Positions 1 to 8,239 of a DNA stretch of 60,482 nucleotides are shown here, one piece after another. The DNA is taken from assembly GCA_016869975.1 (NCBI GenBank), contig VGCZ01000029.1, positions 1-60,482 on the forward strand, written 5' to 3'. Made by a program: the position numbers and the translations under genes. Under the pieces are notes generated by a model, which saw only the letters and a list, made by a program, of their open reading frames with translations, made no database searches and had not been told where the DNA came from. The stretch is from Alphaproteobacteria bacterium (GTDB lineage: Bacteria; Pseudomonadota; Alphaproteobacteria; Reyranellales; Reyranellaceae). The number at the start of each line of letters is the position of its first letter. The first letter of the stretch is position 1.

Positions 1-1
1 A

Positions 2-142
2 GACGCGTTCGGCCAAAGATCGCGGCGGCCGCAGGATCTCCTTGGGGAACTGGCAATAGCCCGTCGGTACGTCGATCGGCCGGTTGATCGGCGCGCGGCA
101 GCGCGTCGTGCAGGCTCCCGTCGGCGGGTCGCAGCAGTTTCG
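2..142 (-). pseudogene. Epoxide hydrolase C-terminal fragment (partial, cut by window edge)
   Basis: Read on the minus strand, codons within about 2-88 give IDVPTGYCQFPKEILRPPR followed by SLAERV, which resembles the late part of alpha/beta-hydrolase-fold epoxide hydrolases (family pattern: P-T-G, FPKEI, PPR, AER). The frame is closed upstream by a TGA at 143-145 with no start codon, and the rest lies off the left edge. Only a 5'-truncated piece is therefore present, either a pseudogene or a gene broken by a frameshift near 90-140. The family assignment rests on one short motif. Confidence 0.35.
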
Positions 143-218
143 TCATGGCCGGGACGTTGCCGGCATGGCCCTCGCGTGTCTATAACCAGCGCGCCCCAAG
201 AGACGCTCCGAGTTGCCG

Positions 219-884
219 ATGTCCGCCGACTACACCATCGCCCGCCGCAACATGATCGACGGCCAGTTGCGGCCCAACGGCGTGCTGGCGGCCGACGTGC
301 TGCAGGTCTTCGCCGACCTGCCGCGCGAGCGGTTCGTGCCCGCCGAACGCCGCGCGGTAGCCTATAGCGACGAAGCCGTGCCATTGGGCGGCGGCCGCTA
401 CCTGGTCGAGCCCATGCTGCTGGCACGCATGCTGCAGTTGCTGCAGCCGACGGCCCAGGACAGCGCCCTCGTGGTCGGCGGTGGCACCGGCTACGGCGCC
501 GCCGCGTTGGCCCGCCTGGTCCGATCGGTCGTGGCGCTGGAATGCGAGCCGCGCCTCGCCGCCGAAGCCCGTGCCAATTTCGCCGCTCTGAATGCCAGCA
601 ACGCCAGCGTCGTCGAGGGCGCGCTGGCCGATGGGGCGCCGGCCAAGAGCGGTTACGACATCATCCTGATCGAGGGCTCGGTGCCCGCGATCCCCGAGGT
701 GCTGATCAAGCAGTTGGCCGACGAGGGCCGGCTGATCGCCGTGGTCGTCGGCGACGTGCCGGGCCGTACCGGGCAGGTCAGGCTGGGCCGCAAGGTCCAG
801 GGCGTCTTTTCGAGCCGACCGATCTTCGATGCCGGTTCGCCCTTGCTGCCAGGCTTCGAGAAGCCGAGGGCCTTCGTCTTCTGA
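219..884 (+). CDS. pcm: Protein-L-isoaspartate O-methyltransferase family protein
   Basis: 221 aa. Class I SAM-dependent methyltransferase of the short alphaproteobacterial Pcm branch, predicted to act on isoaspartyl residues in damaged proteins in the cytosol. It has the branch's typical opening (ARRNMIDGQLRPNGV, residues 8-22) and the SAM-binding glycine loop VVGGGTGYG at 85-93. An in-frame TTG lies two codons upstream at 213, but the ATG at 219 (MSADYT) fits the family start. It is the first gene of the pcm-tolC-popZ run that is conserved in alphaproteobacteria and usually ends in valS. The family is well recognised; activity on isoaspartate is less certain for this short subgroup than for classical Pcm. 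Confidence 0.85.
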   Translation: MSADYTIARRNMIDGQLRPNGVLAADVLQVFADLPRERFVPAERRAVAYSDEAVPLGGGRYLVEPMLLARMLQLLQPTAQDSALVVGGGTGYGAAALARLVRSVVALECEPRLAAEARANFAALNASNASVVEGALADGAPAKSGYDIILIEGSVPAIPEVLIKQLADEGRLIAVVVGDVPGRTGQVRLGRKVQGVFSSRPIFDAGSPLLPGFEKPRAFVF

Positions 885-918
885 TTCTGTATCGCTGCGT
901 ATCCGGTCTATATGAACG

Positions 919-947
919 TTGTTAATATAGAATGGCGCCGCTATACT
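919..947 (+). promoter_or_regulatory. Candidate sigma-70 promoter for tolC
   Basis: TTGTTA at 919-924 and TATACT at 942-947 are separated by 17 nt, a good match to the -35/-10 consensus. They lie in the AT-richer 185-bp gap between pcm and tolC, about 120 bp upstream of the tolC start. This would give tolC its own promoter and a leader of about 115 nt. Confidence 0.5.
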
Positions 948-1069
948 CCGAGGCAGAATCGCCAACGAGATAAAGTCGCTACCTGCTGATTGACCCCTAG
1001 TGGTAGTATCGATGAATGGTCTTGGTCGATACGTGGAGGGGCGGCGGGTCCGGCCATGAGGGTATCGTG

Positions 1070-2419
1070 ATGCGTACGCGTCTGGCTTTGCTCGCCGTTG
1101 TCGGCGCGCTCGCAAGCGTCGTCCCGGCCGAGGCTCAGACACTGCGCCAGGCGCTGGTCGGCGCCTACAACTCCAATCCCGATCTGCTCGCCCAGCGCGC
1201 GCGGCTGCGTGGCGTCGACGAAACGGTGGCGCAGCAGGTCGCCAACTGGCGGCCGCAGATCCGCGCCACCACGGCCGTCGGCCGCGCCGAGCTCAACAGC
1301 ACGACCCGGGCCATCGGCCAGCAGGAGCTGACGCAGCGCCAATTCGGCTTGACCGTCGCCCAGCCGCTGTTTCGCGGCGGCAAGACCCTGGCTGGCACGC
1401 GCGGCGCTGAGTCTGACGTACAGGCCGAACGTGCCGTGCTGCTCGACCGCGAGCAGTCAACCCTGCTGACCACCGTGACCGCCTACAGCGACTATGTGCG
1501 CGACCTCGCCACGGTCGAGTTGCGGCGCAACAACGTCAATGTGCTGAACCAGCAGCTGGTGGCGACGCAGGCGCGCTTCCGCGTCGGCGAGCTCACCCGC
1601 ACCGATGTCGCCCAGGCCGAATCGCGGCTCGAAGGCACGCGCGCCGACCTGATCGCGGCCGAGGCGCAGGCGGCCAATTCGCGCGCCGCCTATATCCGGG
1701 TCGTCGGCATGGCGCCGGGCCGGTTGGAGGCGCCGCCACTGCTCGGCAGCGTGCCGCCGACCGAGGACGCGGCGATCACCGCCGGGCAGGAGCGCGCACC
1801 GGGCGCCATCGCCGCCTGGCATCGCGTGCGCAGCGCCGAGTACGGCGTTGAGAACGCCTTCGGTGATCTCTTGCCGACCATCAACCTCGTGGGCTCGTGG
1901 ACCCGCAACTACGATCAGCAGATCCGGGGCGATCGTATCGACACCAAGTCGATCCAGGTCCAGGCCTCGGTGCCGATCTTCCAGAACGGCGCCGAGCACA
2001 GTCGCGTGCGCGCCGCCAAGCAGACGGTGGGCCAGCGCCTGGCTGAGCTCGACGGCGCGCGGCGACTGGCGGCGGAGACCGCTGTGCGCGCCTTCCGCCA
2101 GTACGAATCGGCGCGCGCCCGTGTGGCGTCGATCAGCGCCCAGATCCGCGCCGCCGGCGTGGCGTTGGAGGGCGTGCGCCAGGAGGCGCAGGTCGGCTCG
2201 CGTACCACGCTCGACGTGCTCAACGCCGAGCAAGAGCTGCTCAACGCCCAGGTGCAGCTGGTGGCGGCGCAGCGCGACGTCGTGGTCGGCCACTACACGC
2301 TGCTGTCGGCTACCGGCCAGCTCACCGCGCGCGGCTTGGCGCTGCCGGTGGAGTACTACGACGAGGAACGGAACTACAAGAACGTGCGCGATGTCTGGAT
2401 CGGCACGAGCATCAAGTAA
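1070..2419 (+). CDS. tolC: TolC family outer membrane channel protein
   Basis: 449 aa. Outer-membrane factor that forms the trimeric exit duct of tripartite efflux pumps and type I secretion systems. MRTRLALLAVVGALASVVPA followed by EAQ is a classic signal peptide, with probable cleavage after AEA. The mature protein has the two-fold repeated helical OEP architecture (repeats near residues 25-220 and 240-430), with typical segments such as AYNSNPDLLAQRARL and LDVLNAEQELLNAQVQL. An in-frame ATG at 1016 would add 18 residues ahead of the signal peptide and is rejected. It sits between pcm and popZ, as in many alphaproteobacteria. No membrane-fusion partner is encoded nearby, so it probably serves pumps encoded elsewhere. 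Confidence 0.93.
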   Translation: MRTRLALLAVVGALASVVPAEAQTLRQALVGAYNSNPDLLAQRARLRGVDETVAQQVANWRPQIRATTAVGRAELNSTTRAIGQQELTQRQFGLTVAQPLFRGGKTLAGTRGAESDVQAERAVLLDREQSTLLTTVTAYSDYVRDLATVELRRNNVNVLNQQLVATQARFRVGELTRTDVAQAESRLEGTRADLIAAEAQAANSRAAYIRVVGMAPGRLEAPPLLGSVPPTEDAAITAGQERAPGAIAAWHRVRSAEYGVENAFGDLLPTINLVGSWTRNYDQQIRGDRIDTKSIQVQASVPIFQNGAEHSRVRAAKQTVGQRLAELDGARRLAAETAVRAFRQYESARARVASISAQIRAAGVALEGVRQEAQVGSRTTLDVLNAEQELLNAQVQLVAAQRDVVVGHYTLLSATGQLTARGLALPVEYYDEERNYKNVRDVWIGTSIK

Positions 2420-2461
2420 CGCGCCGGTTCACCGCCGCGTAGAAGAACGGGGAACAAGCCC

Positions 2462-3205
2462 ATGAGCGACAGCAAACCCCAGAACGACCCGTCGATGGAC
2501 GATATCCTGGCGTCCATCCGCAAGATCATCGCGGATGATGAGGCCCGCGCCGCCGCGAATCCGGGCACGGCGGTGATGCCGCCGCTGCGGCCCATACCGC
2601 CCGCGCCACCGCGCTCGCCATCGATCGTTGCTGCGACCGCCGCCGCGTCGGACGACGACGACGTGCTGCTGTTGACCGATCTGATCGAGGAGCCGCCGCC
2701 GGTGCGGCTCGCCATGCGCCCCGCGGAGGCGGCGCCGGTGCCCGTCGAGCCGCTCGCGGCAAAACGCGAGGTCGAGGAGCCGCGCCCGCCCGCGCAGCCC
2801 GGCATCGCGCCGATCCCCTCGCCGGCCAAGACGGTGGTGATGGACATCGACGAACCGCAGCCGACCGTCGTCAGTGCGCCGCCATCGCCGCAGCCGGCGA
2901 CGCCCTCGATCTCCACCATCCCCCCGGTGGTGACTGCGCCACCCAGCCCATCGGCGAACGCCACAACCGTATCGCCGCCGTCCAAGCGTGAGGCCCGCGC
3001 CAATGCCTCGGCCGCCGCCGACGCGGCGCCAGCCGCCGTGGCCGCGCCTGCGGAGACGGCGCCGACGGCCAGCGGCGGCAAGAGCGTCGAGGATCTCGTG
3101 CGCGAGATGCTGCGACCCATGCTGCGGGAATGGATGGACAAGAACTTGCCCGCCATGGTCGAAAAGCAACTCAAAAGCGAGGCCAAGCGCCCCGCGCGGC
3201 GGTAG
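2462..3205 (+). CDS. popZ: PopZ / DUF2497 family polar organizing protein
   Basis: 247 aa. PopZ forms a polymeric hub at the cell pole that anchors the chromosome centromere via ParB and recruits polarity factors. It has the expected three parts: a short N-terminal helix (SMDDILASIRKIIADDEA, residues 11-28), a long Pro/Ala/acid-rich disordered linker (about 30-205), and a C-terminal oligomerisation helix (SVEDLVREMLRPMLREW and following, about 208-243). ATG at 2462, 43 bp after tolC, within the same run. The linker is longer than in Caulobacter PopZ. A strong hairpin follows the stop. The family call is firm; the cell biology is inferred from homologues. Confidence 0.85.
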   Translation: MSDSKPQNDPSMDDILASIRKIIADDEARAAANPGTAVMPPLRPIPPAPPRSPSIVAATAAASDDDDVLLLTDLIEEPPPVRLAMRPAEAAPVPVEPLAAKREVEEPRPPAQPGIAPIPSPAKTVVMDIDEPQPTVVSAPPSPQPATPSISTIPPVVTAPPSPSANATTVSPPSKREARANASAAADAAPAAVAAPAETAPTASGGKSVEDLVREMLRPMLREWMDKNLPAMVEKQLKSEAKRPARR

Positions 3206-3241
3206 TCTCGTCGTCTCGCGCATCGCGACAGATGGAATCGA

Positions 3242-3270
3242 AACGGCCGCCGGGGTGACCGGCGGCCGTT
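3242..3270. terminator. Bidirectional intrinsic-type hairpin between popZ and the Spy-like gene
   Basis: A 12-bp perfect stem (3242-3253 with 3259-3270; core ACGGCCGCCGG) closes a 5-nt loop between two convergent genes. There is no long T-run, but the strand read into the convergent gene continues TCGCGTTTCG. The position supports a role as transcription terminator for both strands. Confidence 0.6.
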
Positions 3271-3294
3271 CGCGTTTCGAGGGGGCGTGGACGC

Positions 3295-3861
3295 CTACTT
3301 GGTCGGCGCCGGGGTGTTGGTCGGCGGCATGCCGTGTCCGCCATGCTGATGCATGCCGCCATGCTGATGCATGCCGCCGTGGCGATACATGCCGCCGCGG
3401 CCGCTCATGCGTACCACCTCGGCCAGCTTGGTGCGCTGGTCGGCGGTCAGCACAGGCGTGAGCTTCTCGACCGCGGCGCGCATCGCCTTGGTACTCTCCA
3501 GCGAGGCCGTCAGGAAGCGCTCGCGCTGCGCCAGCTCGGCGGCGGCGTCGCCCCTGGTGTTGGCCGGCGGCGTGTCGCACAGCTTCAGCATCGGCTGGGC
3601 GGCGGCGCGCGCCTCCGTGGCGAAGGTCTGCCAGGCGCCCTTCTGCGCGTCCGTGATGCCAAGCTTGACCTCGGCGTAGGCGATGCGGCCGGCCAGCCGG
3701 GCGGGGGCCTCGGCGCACATATTGGCGCGCATCTGCAAGCGCATGGCGTCGCGGTCCGGCGGCGTGGGCGTGGTCGGCGGCGTCTGGGCGAGGGCGACGG
3801 CCGAGCCGACCAGCGCGAAGCCGGCGATCGCGGCGGCCATCATTGTCTTACGGTTGAGCAT
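3295..3861 (-). CDS. Spy/CpxP (LTXXQ)-like periplasmic protein with His/Met-rich tail
   Basis: 188 aa, secreted. The start is ATG at 3861 (signal peptide MLNRKTMMAAAIAGFALVGS and following, ending ALA-Q) preceded by GGAAAGGA; a longer frame to 4071 lacks any signal. The mature part is helical, with the Spy/CpxP-like pattern LTPVLTADQRTKLAEV near 140-155. Spy-family proteins are ATP-independent periplasmic chaperones or envelope-stress modulators. The C-terminal 35 residues are dominated by GGMHQH-type repeats, suggesting binding of a soft metal such as Cu, Ni or Zn (inference). It diverges from an OmpR-type regulator across a 203-bp gap, and in enterobacteria CpxP/Spy are regulated by a CpxRA pair. 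Family fairly sure; metal role speculative. Confidence 0.65.
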   Translation of the reverse strand: MLNRKTMMAAAIAGFALVGSAVALAQTPPTTPTPPDRDAMRLQMRANMCAEAPARLAGRIAYAEVKLGITDAQKGAWQTFATEARAAAQPMLKLCDTPPANTRGDAAAELAQRERFLTASLESTKAMRAAVEKLTPVLTADQRTKLAEVVRMSGRGGMYRHGGMHQHGGMHQHGGHGMPPTNTPAPTK

Positions 3862-4011
3862 GGACGGTGGTCCTTTCCGAGAGGGCGGCGTGTCGCCGAT
3901 GACCAGCCATATAGGCAGCATAGGCCCGGCGAAGGTGACCGGGGATTGACGGAGTGTAACAGCCGGTTGCCGCCGCCGACGCGGGCCTGCCGCCAGCCCC
4001 TCGTAATGCCT

Positions 4012-4017
4012 TATAAT
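4012..4017 (+). promoter_or_regulatory. Consensus -10 box upstream of the OmpR-type regulator
   Basis: A perfect TATAAT stands 47 nt before the GTG start at 4065, in the otherwise GC-rich 203-bp divergent gap (3862-4064). No convincing -35 lies 16-18 nt upstream, so a factor-dependent promoter is possible. The rest of the gap holds no other clear feature. Confidence 0.3.
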
Positions 4018-4064
4018 TCTGGCAAGGGAATCACCCGGCCTTCGCCGGACAGGAGCCCATCTCA

Positions 4065-4799
4065 GTGGCACGTACCCCGCATCTTCTGATCGTCGACGAC
4101 GACCGCGAGATCCGCTCGCTGCTGTCGGGCTTCATGACGCGCAACGGCTTCAGGGTCAGCGCGGTGCCCGACGCGCGCCAGGCCATGCAGGCCTTGACCA
4201 ACGCGCGGGTCGACCTGGCGCTGGTCGACATCATGTTGCCGGGCGAGGACGGCCTGGCGCTCAGCCGCAGGATCCGCGAGCACGGCCCGACGCCGATCAT
4301 CCTGGTCACCGCGATGTCGGAGGACACCGACCGCATCATCGGGCTCGAGCTTGGCGCCGACGACTACGTGGTCAAGCCGTTCAACCCGCGCGAGCTCCTG
4401 GCACGCATCCGCGCCGTGCTGCGTCGCGTCAGCGTCTCGGCCGAGGACGACGAGGCGGCGCCGCCGGTCTACGGCTTCGAGGGTTGGTCGCTCGACGCCG
4501 CCAAGCGCACGCTCGTCGGGCCCGACGGCGCGCTGGTGCCGCTGGGCAGCAGCGAGTTCGACCTGCTGCTGGCTTTCCTCGAGCGGCCGCAGCGCGTCCT
4601 CAATCGCGACCAGCTCCTCGACATCGCCCATGGCCGCGCCGCCAACGTGCTCGATCGCAGCATCGACGTGCAGATCAGCCGCCTGCGCCGGCGCATCGAG
4701 CCCAACCCGGCCGAGCCGACCTACATCAAGACGGTGCGCGGCGACGGCTACATCTTCACGCCGGCGGTGACGCGCGCCGGCGGTGAGGCGACGCCGTGA
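4065..4799 (+). CDS. OmpR-family response regulator
   Basis: 244 aa. The receiver domain (residues 5-120) has the acidic pocket D11-D12-D13, the phospho-acceptor D55 (LALVDIMLPGEDG), T82 and K104 (VVKPFNPRE). The winged-helix DNA-binding domain (about 145-238) ends with the OmpR/PhoB pattern IDVQISRLRRRIEPNP and TVRGDGYIF. GTG start at 4065, preceded by AGGAG at 4051-4055. Its last bases overlap the start of the histidine kinase gene (GTGA), so the two are translationally coupled. It resembles the OmpR/EnvZ pairs of alphaproteobacteria; the regulon is unknown, but the divergent Spy-like gene is an obvious candidate target. Confidence 0.92.
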   Translation: MARTPHLLIVDDDREIRSLLSGFMTRNGFRVSAVPDARQAMQALTNARVDLALVDIMLPGEDGLALSRRIREHGPTPIILVTAMSEDTDRIIGLELGADDYVVKPFNPRELLARIRAVLRRVSVSAEDDEAAPPVYGFEGWSLDAAKRTLVGPDGALVPLGSSEFDLLLAFLERPQRVLNRDQLLDIAHGRAANVLDRSIDVQISRLRRRIEPNPAEPTYIKTVRGDGYIFTPAVTRAGGEATP

Positions 4800-6319
4800 G
4801 CCTGATCCAGCGCCTGCTGCGCGGCCCCGACCGGCTGGCGCCCTACATCGCGCTGGTCGTCGTGCTGTCGATCGTCGCCGTGCAGGCGGTGACCTTGCTG
4901 GCCGCCTATGTGGTCCGCGATCCAGAGGTGCACGCCTATTCGCCGCGCTGGGTTGTGCAGGAAGTGATCAACGCGGTCACCCGCATCGAGGCCGGCACCA
5001 AGCCGACGCCGCTCGAAGCGGCGCGCGCCTCGGACGTCGCACACCTGCTGCGCTTCGAGTGGCGCGAACGCGCACCCGACACGGCACCCGCCACGCCCAA
5101 CGACCGGCTGGAGCGCTACCTCGCGGTGCGGCTGTCGCAGCTGCTCAAAGGCCGCGAGGTGCGCGTCGAGGTGCGCCGCCGCGAGGGGGCGGTGCCGCGC
5201 TTCGCGCGCCCGCGCGTGATCACCGTGCCGGCCGAGGATCTGCAGCAACAAGCCGTGCCGCAACCGCCCGGGCCGCAGATGGGCGGCGGCCGCCCACCGC
5301 AGGCTGGCGAGCCAGGCCGCCCGGCGCCCTGGCGCGAATGGGTGCTGACCGGCAATTTCGAGATCGCCGTACAGGTGCGGCCCGACGGCTGGCTGATCGT
5401 GCGCGGCCTCGACAACGCGCCGTTCATCGACGGGCCGCTGGCGCTGATCTTCTGGCTGGCGCTGGCGCTGATCGTCATCGGCGTCATCTCCTGGGTGGCA
5501 GCGCGCCGCCTGGTGCGCCCGCTGCGTAAGCTGGCGGCCTCGGCCGAGCATCTGGGTCTGCATCGCGACGCCACGCCGGTGCCGGAATCCGGCCCGCTCG
5601 AGGTGCGCACCATCGCCCAGTCGCTGAATCGTATGAGCGAGCGCGTGTCGCGCTTCGTCGAGGATCGCACCCGCATGGTCGCGGCGATCTCGCACGACTT
5701 GCGCACGCCGCTAACGCGGCTTCGCCTGCGCGCCGAGCTGGTTGAGGACGCGGAGACGCGCAACAAGATCCTCGCCGACATCCGCCAGATGGAGCAGATC
5801 GTCGGTGAGACCCTGGCGTGGTCGCGCGAGGATGCCGCGCGCGGCCCGCGCGGGCCGGTGAACATCGCGGCCCTGCTGCTGGGCCTGAGCGAGGACGCCG
5901 CCGACGCGGGCAAGACCGTGCGCTACGAGGGGCCGAGCCACGTCGTGCTGGAGTGCCACGCCGGCGCCGTGCGCCGCGCGCTCGACAATCTGGTCGACAA
6001 CGCCGTGGCGTATGGCGGTGAGGCTGAGATCACGCTCGGCGAGCGCGCCGATTCGATCGAGATCGCGGTCGCCGACCGCGGCCCGGGCATCCCGCAGGAT
6101 CAGCTCGACCGCGTCTTCGCGCCCTTCGTGCGCCTGGAGGAATCGCGCAACCGCGACACCGGTGGCGCCGGCCTGGGCCTCGCTATCGCCCGCGACGCCA
6201 TCCGCGCGCATGGTGGCGACATCAGGCTCGAGAATCGCACCGACGGGCAAGGCTTGCGCGCGGTGGTCACGCTGCCCAAGACGCAAGCGCCGTCGGCGCT
6301 GGCGATCGCGGCGCAGTAG
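4796..6319 (+). CDS. EnvZ-like sensor histidine kinase
   Basis: 507 aa, inner membrane. TM1 is about residues 16-39 and TM2 about 213-235, flanking a periplasmic loop of about 170 residues that contains a Pro/Gly-rich stretch (155-178). HAMP follows at 236-290. The H-box AAISHDLRTPLTRLRLRAEL has phospho-acceptor H300. ATP-binding boxes: N402 (DNLVDNAVAY), G1 DRGPGIP at 427-433, G2 GGAGLGLA at 456-463. Starts at GTG 4796, overlapping the regulator stop by 4 nt. The SHDLRTPLTRLRLRAEL form is typical of EnvZ-type HisKA domains. The stimulus is unknown. Confidence 0.92.
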   Translation: MSLIQRLLRGPDRLAPYIALVVVLSIVAVQAVTLLAAYVVRDPEVHAYSPRWVVQEVINAVTRIEAGTKPTPLEAARASDVAHLLRFEWRERAPDTAPATPNDRLERYLAVRLSQLLKGREVRVEVRRREGAVPRFARPRVITVPAEDLQQQAVPQPPGPQMGGGRPPQAGEPGRPAPWREWVLTGNFEIAVQVRPDGWLIVRGLDNAPFIDGPLALIFWLALALIVIGVISWVAARRLVRPLRKLAASAEHLGLHRDATPVPESGPLEVRTIAQSLNRMSERVSRFVEDRTRMVAAISHDLRTPLTRLRLRAELVEDAETRNKILADIRQMEQIVGETLAWSREDAARGPRGPVNIAALLLGLSEDAADAGKTVRYEGPSHVVLECHAGAVRRALDNLVDNAVAYGGEAEITLGERADSIEIAVADRGPGIPQDQLDRVFAPFVRLEESRNRDTGGAGLGLAIARDAIRAHGGDIRLENRTDGQGLRAVVTLPKTQAPSALAIAAQ

Positions 6320-6345
6320 CCTTCACTGTTGGTGTTAGACTTACG

Positions 6346-7896
6346 TTACTGCGTTGTTGGAGGGCGTCGCCGCACAATCGTGGCCGCCGCAAGCACGCCG
6401 CAGAGCGCAACGATGACGAGCAGGCGCAGCACCAGGAGCCGGTCGAGCCCCGTCTGCGACATGCGGACCTCGGCGCCGGCGGGTAAAGGCCCCAGCCGCA
6501 GGTTGTCGCCGCAGGCCCGTGGAACGAGCTCGCGACCGTCGGCCAAATAGGTGACTGTGCCGAACGGCGCGCCGCGGATCGAGAGGTGCGGCGCGGTGGC
6601 GCGCACGCCGTGGCGGATCGCGGCGATGTCGACCTCCTGTAACGCGGCGGGCTCGATGTCGCAGGCGTTGGCCAGGCGAGCGTAGCTCGGCGCGTATTCG
6701 CGCACGGCCCAGCCGTGCACGGTGCCGACGTATTGGCGTCGCGCGACATCGTCGTTGACCGCGCCCGAGAACCAGAAGCGGAGGCTGCCGGGTGCGTCGA
6801 TGACCATCACGGCGGCCATGGCGGCGACGGAGAGAAGCGTCAGGCCGTGCAGCAGGTGCGATGACCAGACGCGCGCGGTCGGCCAGCCGAGCGCGAGGGC
6901 GGCGAAACCGAAGAAGGCGGCCGGGAACATCAGCCGCCAGACGAGCAGCGATTGGCCGAGCGGCGGGATGGCGTCGGCCAGCGCGAACAGGGGGCGCGTC
7001 TGGATCGCCTGCGTGACGACAAAGGCGGCGGCGAGGAGCCAGACGCGCATCGGCTGGCGTCGGCCGCCCAGCGCCAGCATCAGCGCCACGGCGATGGGTA
7101 GCCAGATGCCCAGCGTCTGCGGGTGAAGCGGCCGTGCGAGCTCGGCGACGGCGAAGAACGTGTCGGCGAAACGCACCGGCAGGCCCGCCGTGCCCAGGAT
7201 GTAATCCTTCCACAGCATCTGCGGCAGCCAGAACGGCGCGGAGACGACCAACGCGGCCAGCAGCGCCGGCAGGCCGGCACGGGCGAGGCGGCGCATATCA
7301 GGTGGGGCGATGGCGAGCGTCGCCAGCAGCGTGGCCGCGAGCGCGTGACCGAAGACGATGGGATGCGCGCAGAGCTGGGTCAGCAGGAGGCCGAAGAGCA
7401 GCAAACGCCGGCCGCGCAGCAGCGCGACCACGACCCAGGGCACGAGGGCGAACACCCAGATCTCGGCCAGCGCCGCGCGCATCACCCACAGGCCGTAGAC
7501 GGCATTGGCGCTGAGGAAGAGCGCGCCGGCGAGATAGGCGGGACGCCGCCGCTCGTCCGGCAACGACTCGATCAGTGCCCGCGTGCCGGCCGCCAGCACC
7601 AGCGTCGCGGCCGCCAAGACGAGCTTGAGCGCGACGAAGGCGGGCAGGCCGGCGAGGTTTAGCAGCAGCGACGGCAGATAGGGCAGGACGCTGTAGTAGA
7701 CGAAGATCGGCAGCACGCTGCCGGTGGCACGATCCTCGATCAGCAGGCTGGGCGCGCCAGCGCGGAGCTGGTCGGCCAGCATGACGATGCGATGGGCGTG
7801 GTCCTGCCCGTCATAGCTTGGCGGCAGGATCTGGTACGCCGCGATCAGCGCCGCGACGCACCAGAACGCCGCTCGCGCCAGCCGCTCTCCCGACAT
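6346..7896 (-). CDS. Polytopic membrane protein, possible GT-C-type glycosyltransferase
   Basis: 516 aa from ATG 7896 (MSGERLARAAFW); an in-frame start at 7932 would add 12 charged residues. About ten hydrophobic helices cover residues 10-380, followed by a soluble region and a final TM near the C-terminus (LLVLRLLVIVALCGVLAAAT). The first luminal loop holds PPSYDGQDHAHR, an acidic loop after TM1 as in GT-C enzymes and in the membrane 6-pyruvoyl-tetrahydropterin-synthase-related family. I cannot name a substrate. It stands alone, 26 bp from and convergent with the histidine kinase. Confidence 0.55.
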   Translation of the reverse strand: MSGERLARAAFWCVAALIAAYQILPPSYDGQDHAHRIVMLADQLRAGAPSLLIEDRATGSVLPIFVYYSVLPYLPSLLLNLAGLPAFVALKLVLAAATLVLAAGTRALIESLPDERRRPAYLAGALFLSANAVYGLWVMRAALAEIWVFALVPWVVVALLRGRRLLLFGLLLTQLCAHPIVFGHALAATLLATLAIAPPDMRRLARAGLPALLAALVVSAPFWLPQMLWKDYILGTAGLPVRFADTFFAVAELARPLHPQTLGIWLPIAVALMLALGGRRQPMRVWLLAAAFVVTQAIQTRPLFALADAIPPLGQSLLVWRLMFPAAFFGFAALALGWPTARVWSSHLLHGLTLLSVAAMAAVMVIDAPGSLRFWFSGAVNDDVARRQYVGTVHGWAVREYAPSYARLANACDIEPAALQEVDIAAIRHGVRATAPHLSIRGAPFGTVTYLADGRELVPRACGDNLRLGPLPAGAEVRMSQTGLDRLLVLRLLVIVALCGVLAAATIVRRRPPTTQ

Positions 7897-7943
7897 GCGA
7901 CAATACTGCGCCAGGCGTCGCGGCGGGCGCAATGGAGGCGGGC

Positions 7944-8168
7944 ATGGCCAGGGTCAGCAGCGTGCACGAATACGAACTGAGGCCTGGCGTCGAGCCGGCG
8001 ATGTTCGAGCGCGCCGTGCGGCACGCGGAAAGCCGGGGATTGCTGCGGCTGCCGGGCCTCGTGGCGCATCGCGTCGTCGGGATCGACCGGGTCGTGAGCC
8101 GCGCGACCTCGTTGTGGTCAAAGGTGCGAGGTCAGGCATTGGTCGCCCGCACCCGGGAGCCGCGTTGA
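7944..8168 (+). pseudogene. Truncated hypothetical protein (EYELRPGV... family) upstream of valS
   Basis: 74 codons from ATG 7944. The first part, MARVSSVHEYELRPGVEPAM, then FERAVRHAESRGLLRLPGLVAHR, reads like the start of a small conserved family of about 110-130 residues. After residue 48 the sequence (VVGIDRVVSRATSLW) no longer looks like that family and the frame soon stops. It is most likely a 3'-truncated remnant, divergent from the membrane-protein gene. It also accounts for the coding look of the 340-bp gap before valS. I do not know the function. Confidence 0.35.
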
Positions 8169-8239
8169 GCCTGGGTTCCAGCGCCTTCCACCCCCGCCCA
8201 AAATGCTGTAACCCCAGCGCCTCTGGAGGTTCCGAGGCG

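Noticed and set aside
1016-1069. Extended tolC start at ATG 1016
   Set aside because: It would put 18 residues ahead of a textbook signal peptide; ATG 1070 is preferred.
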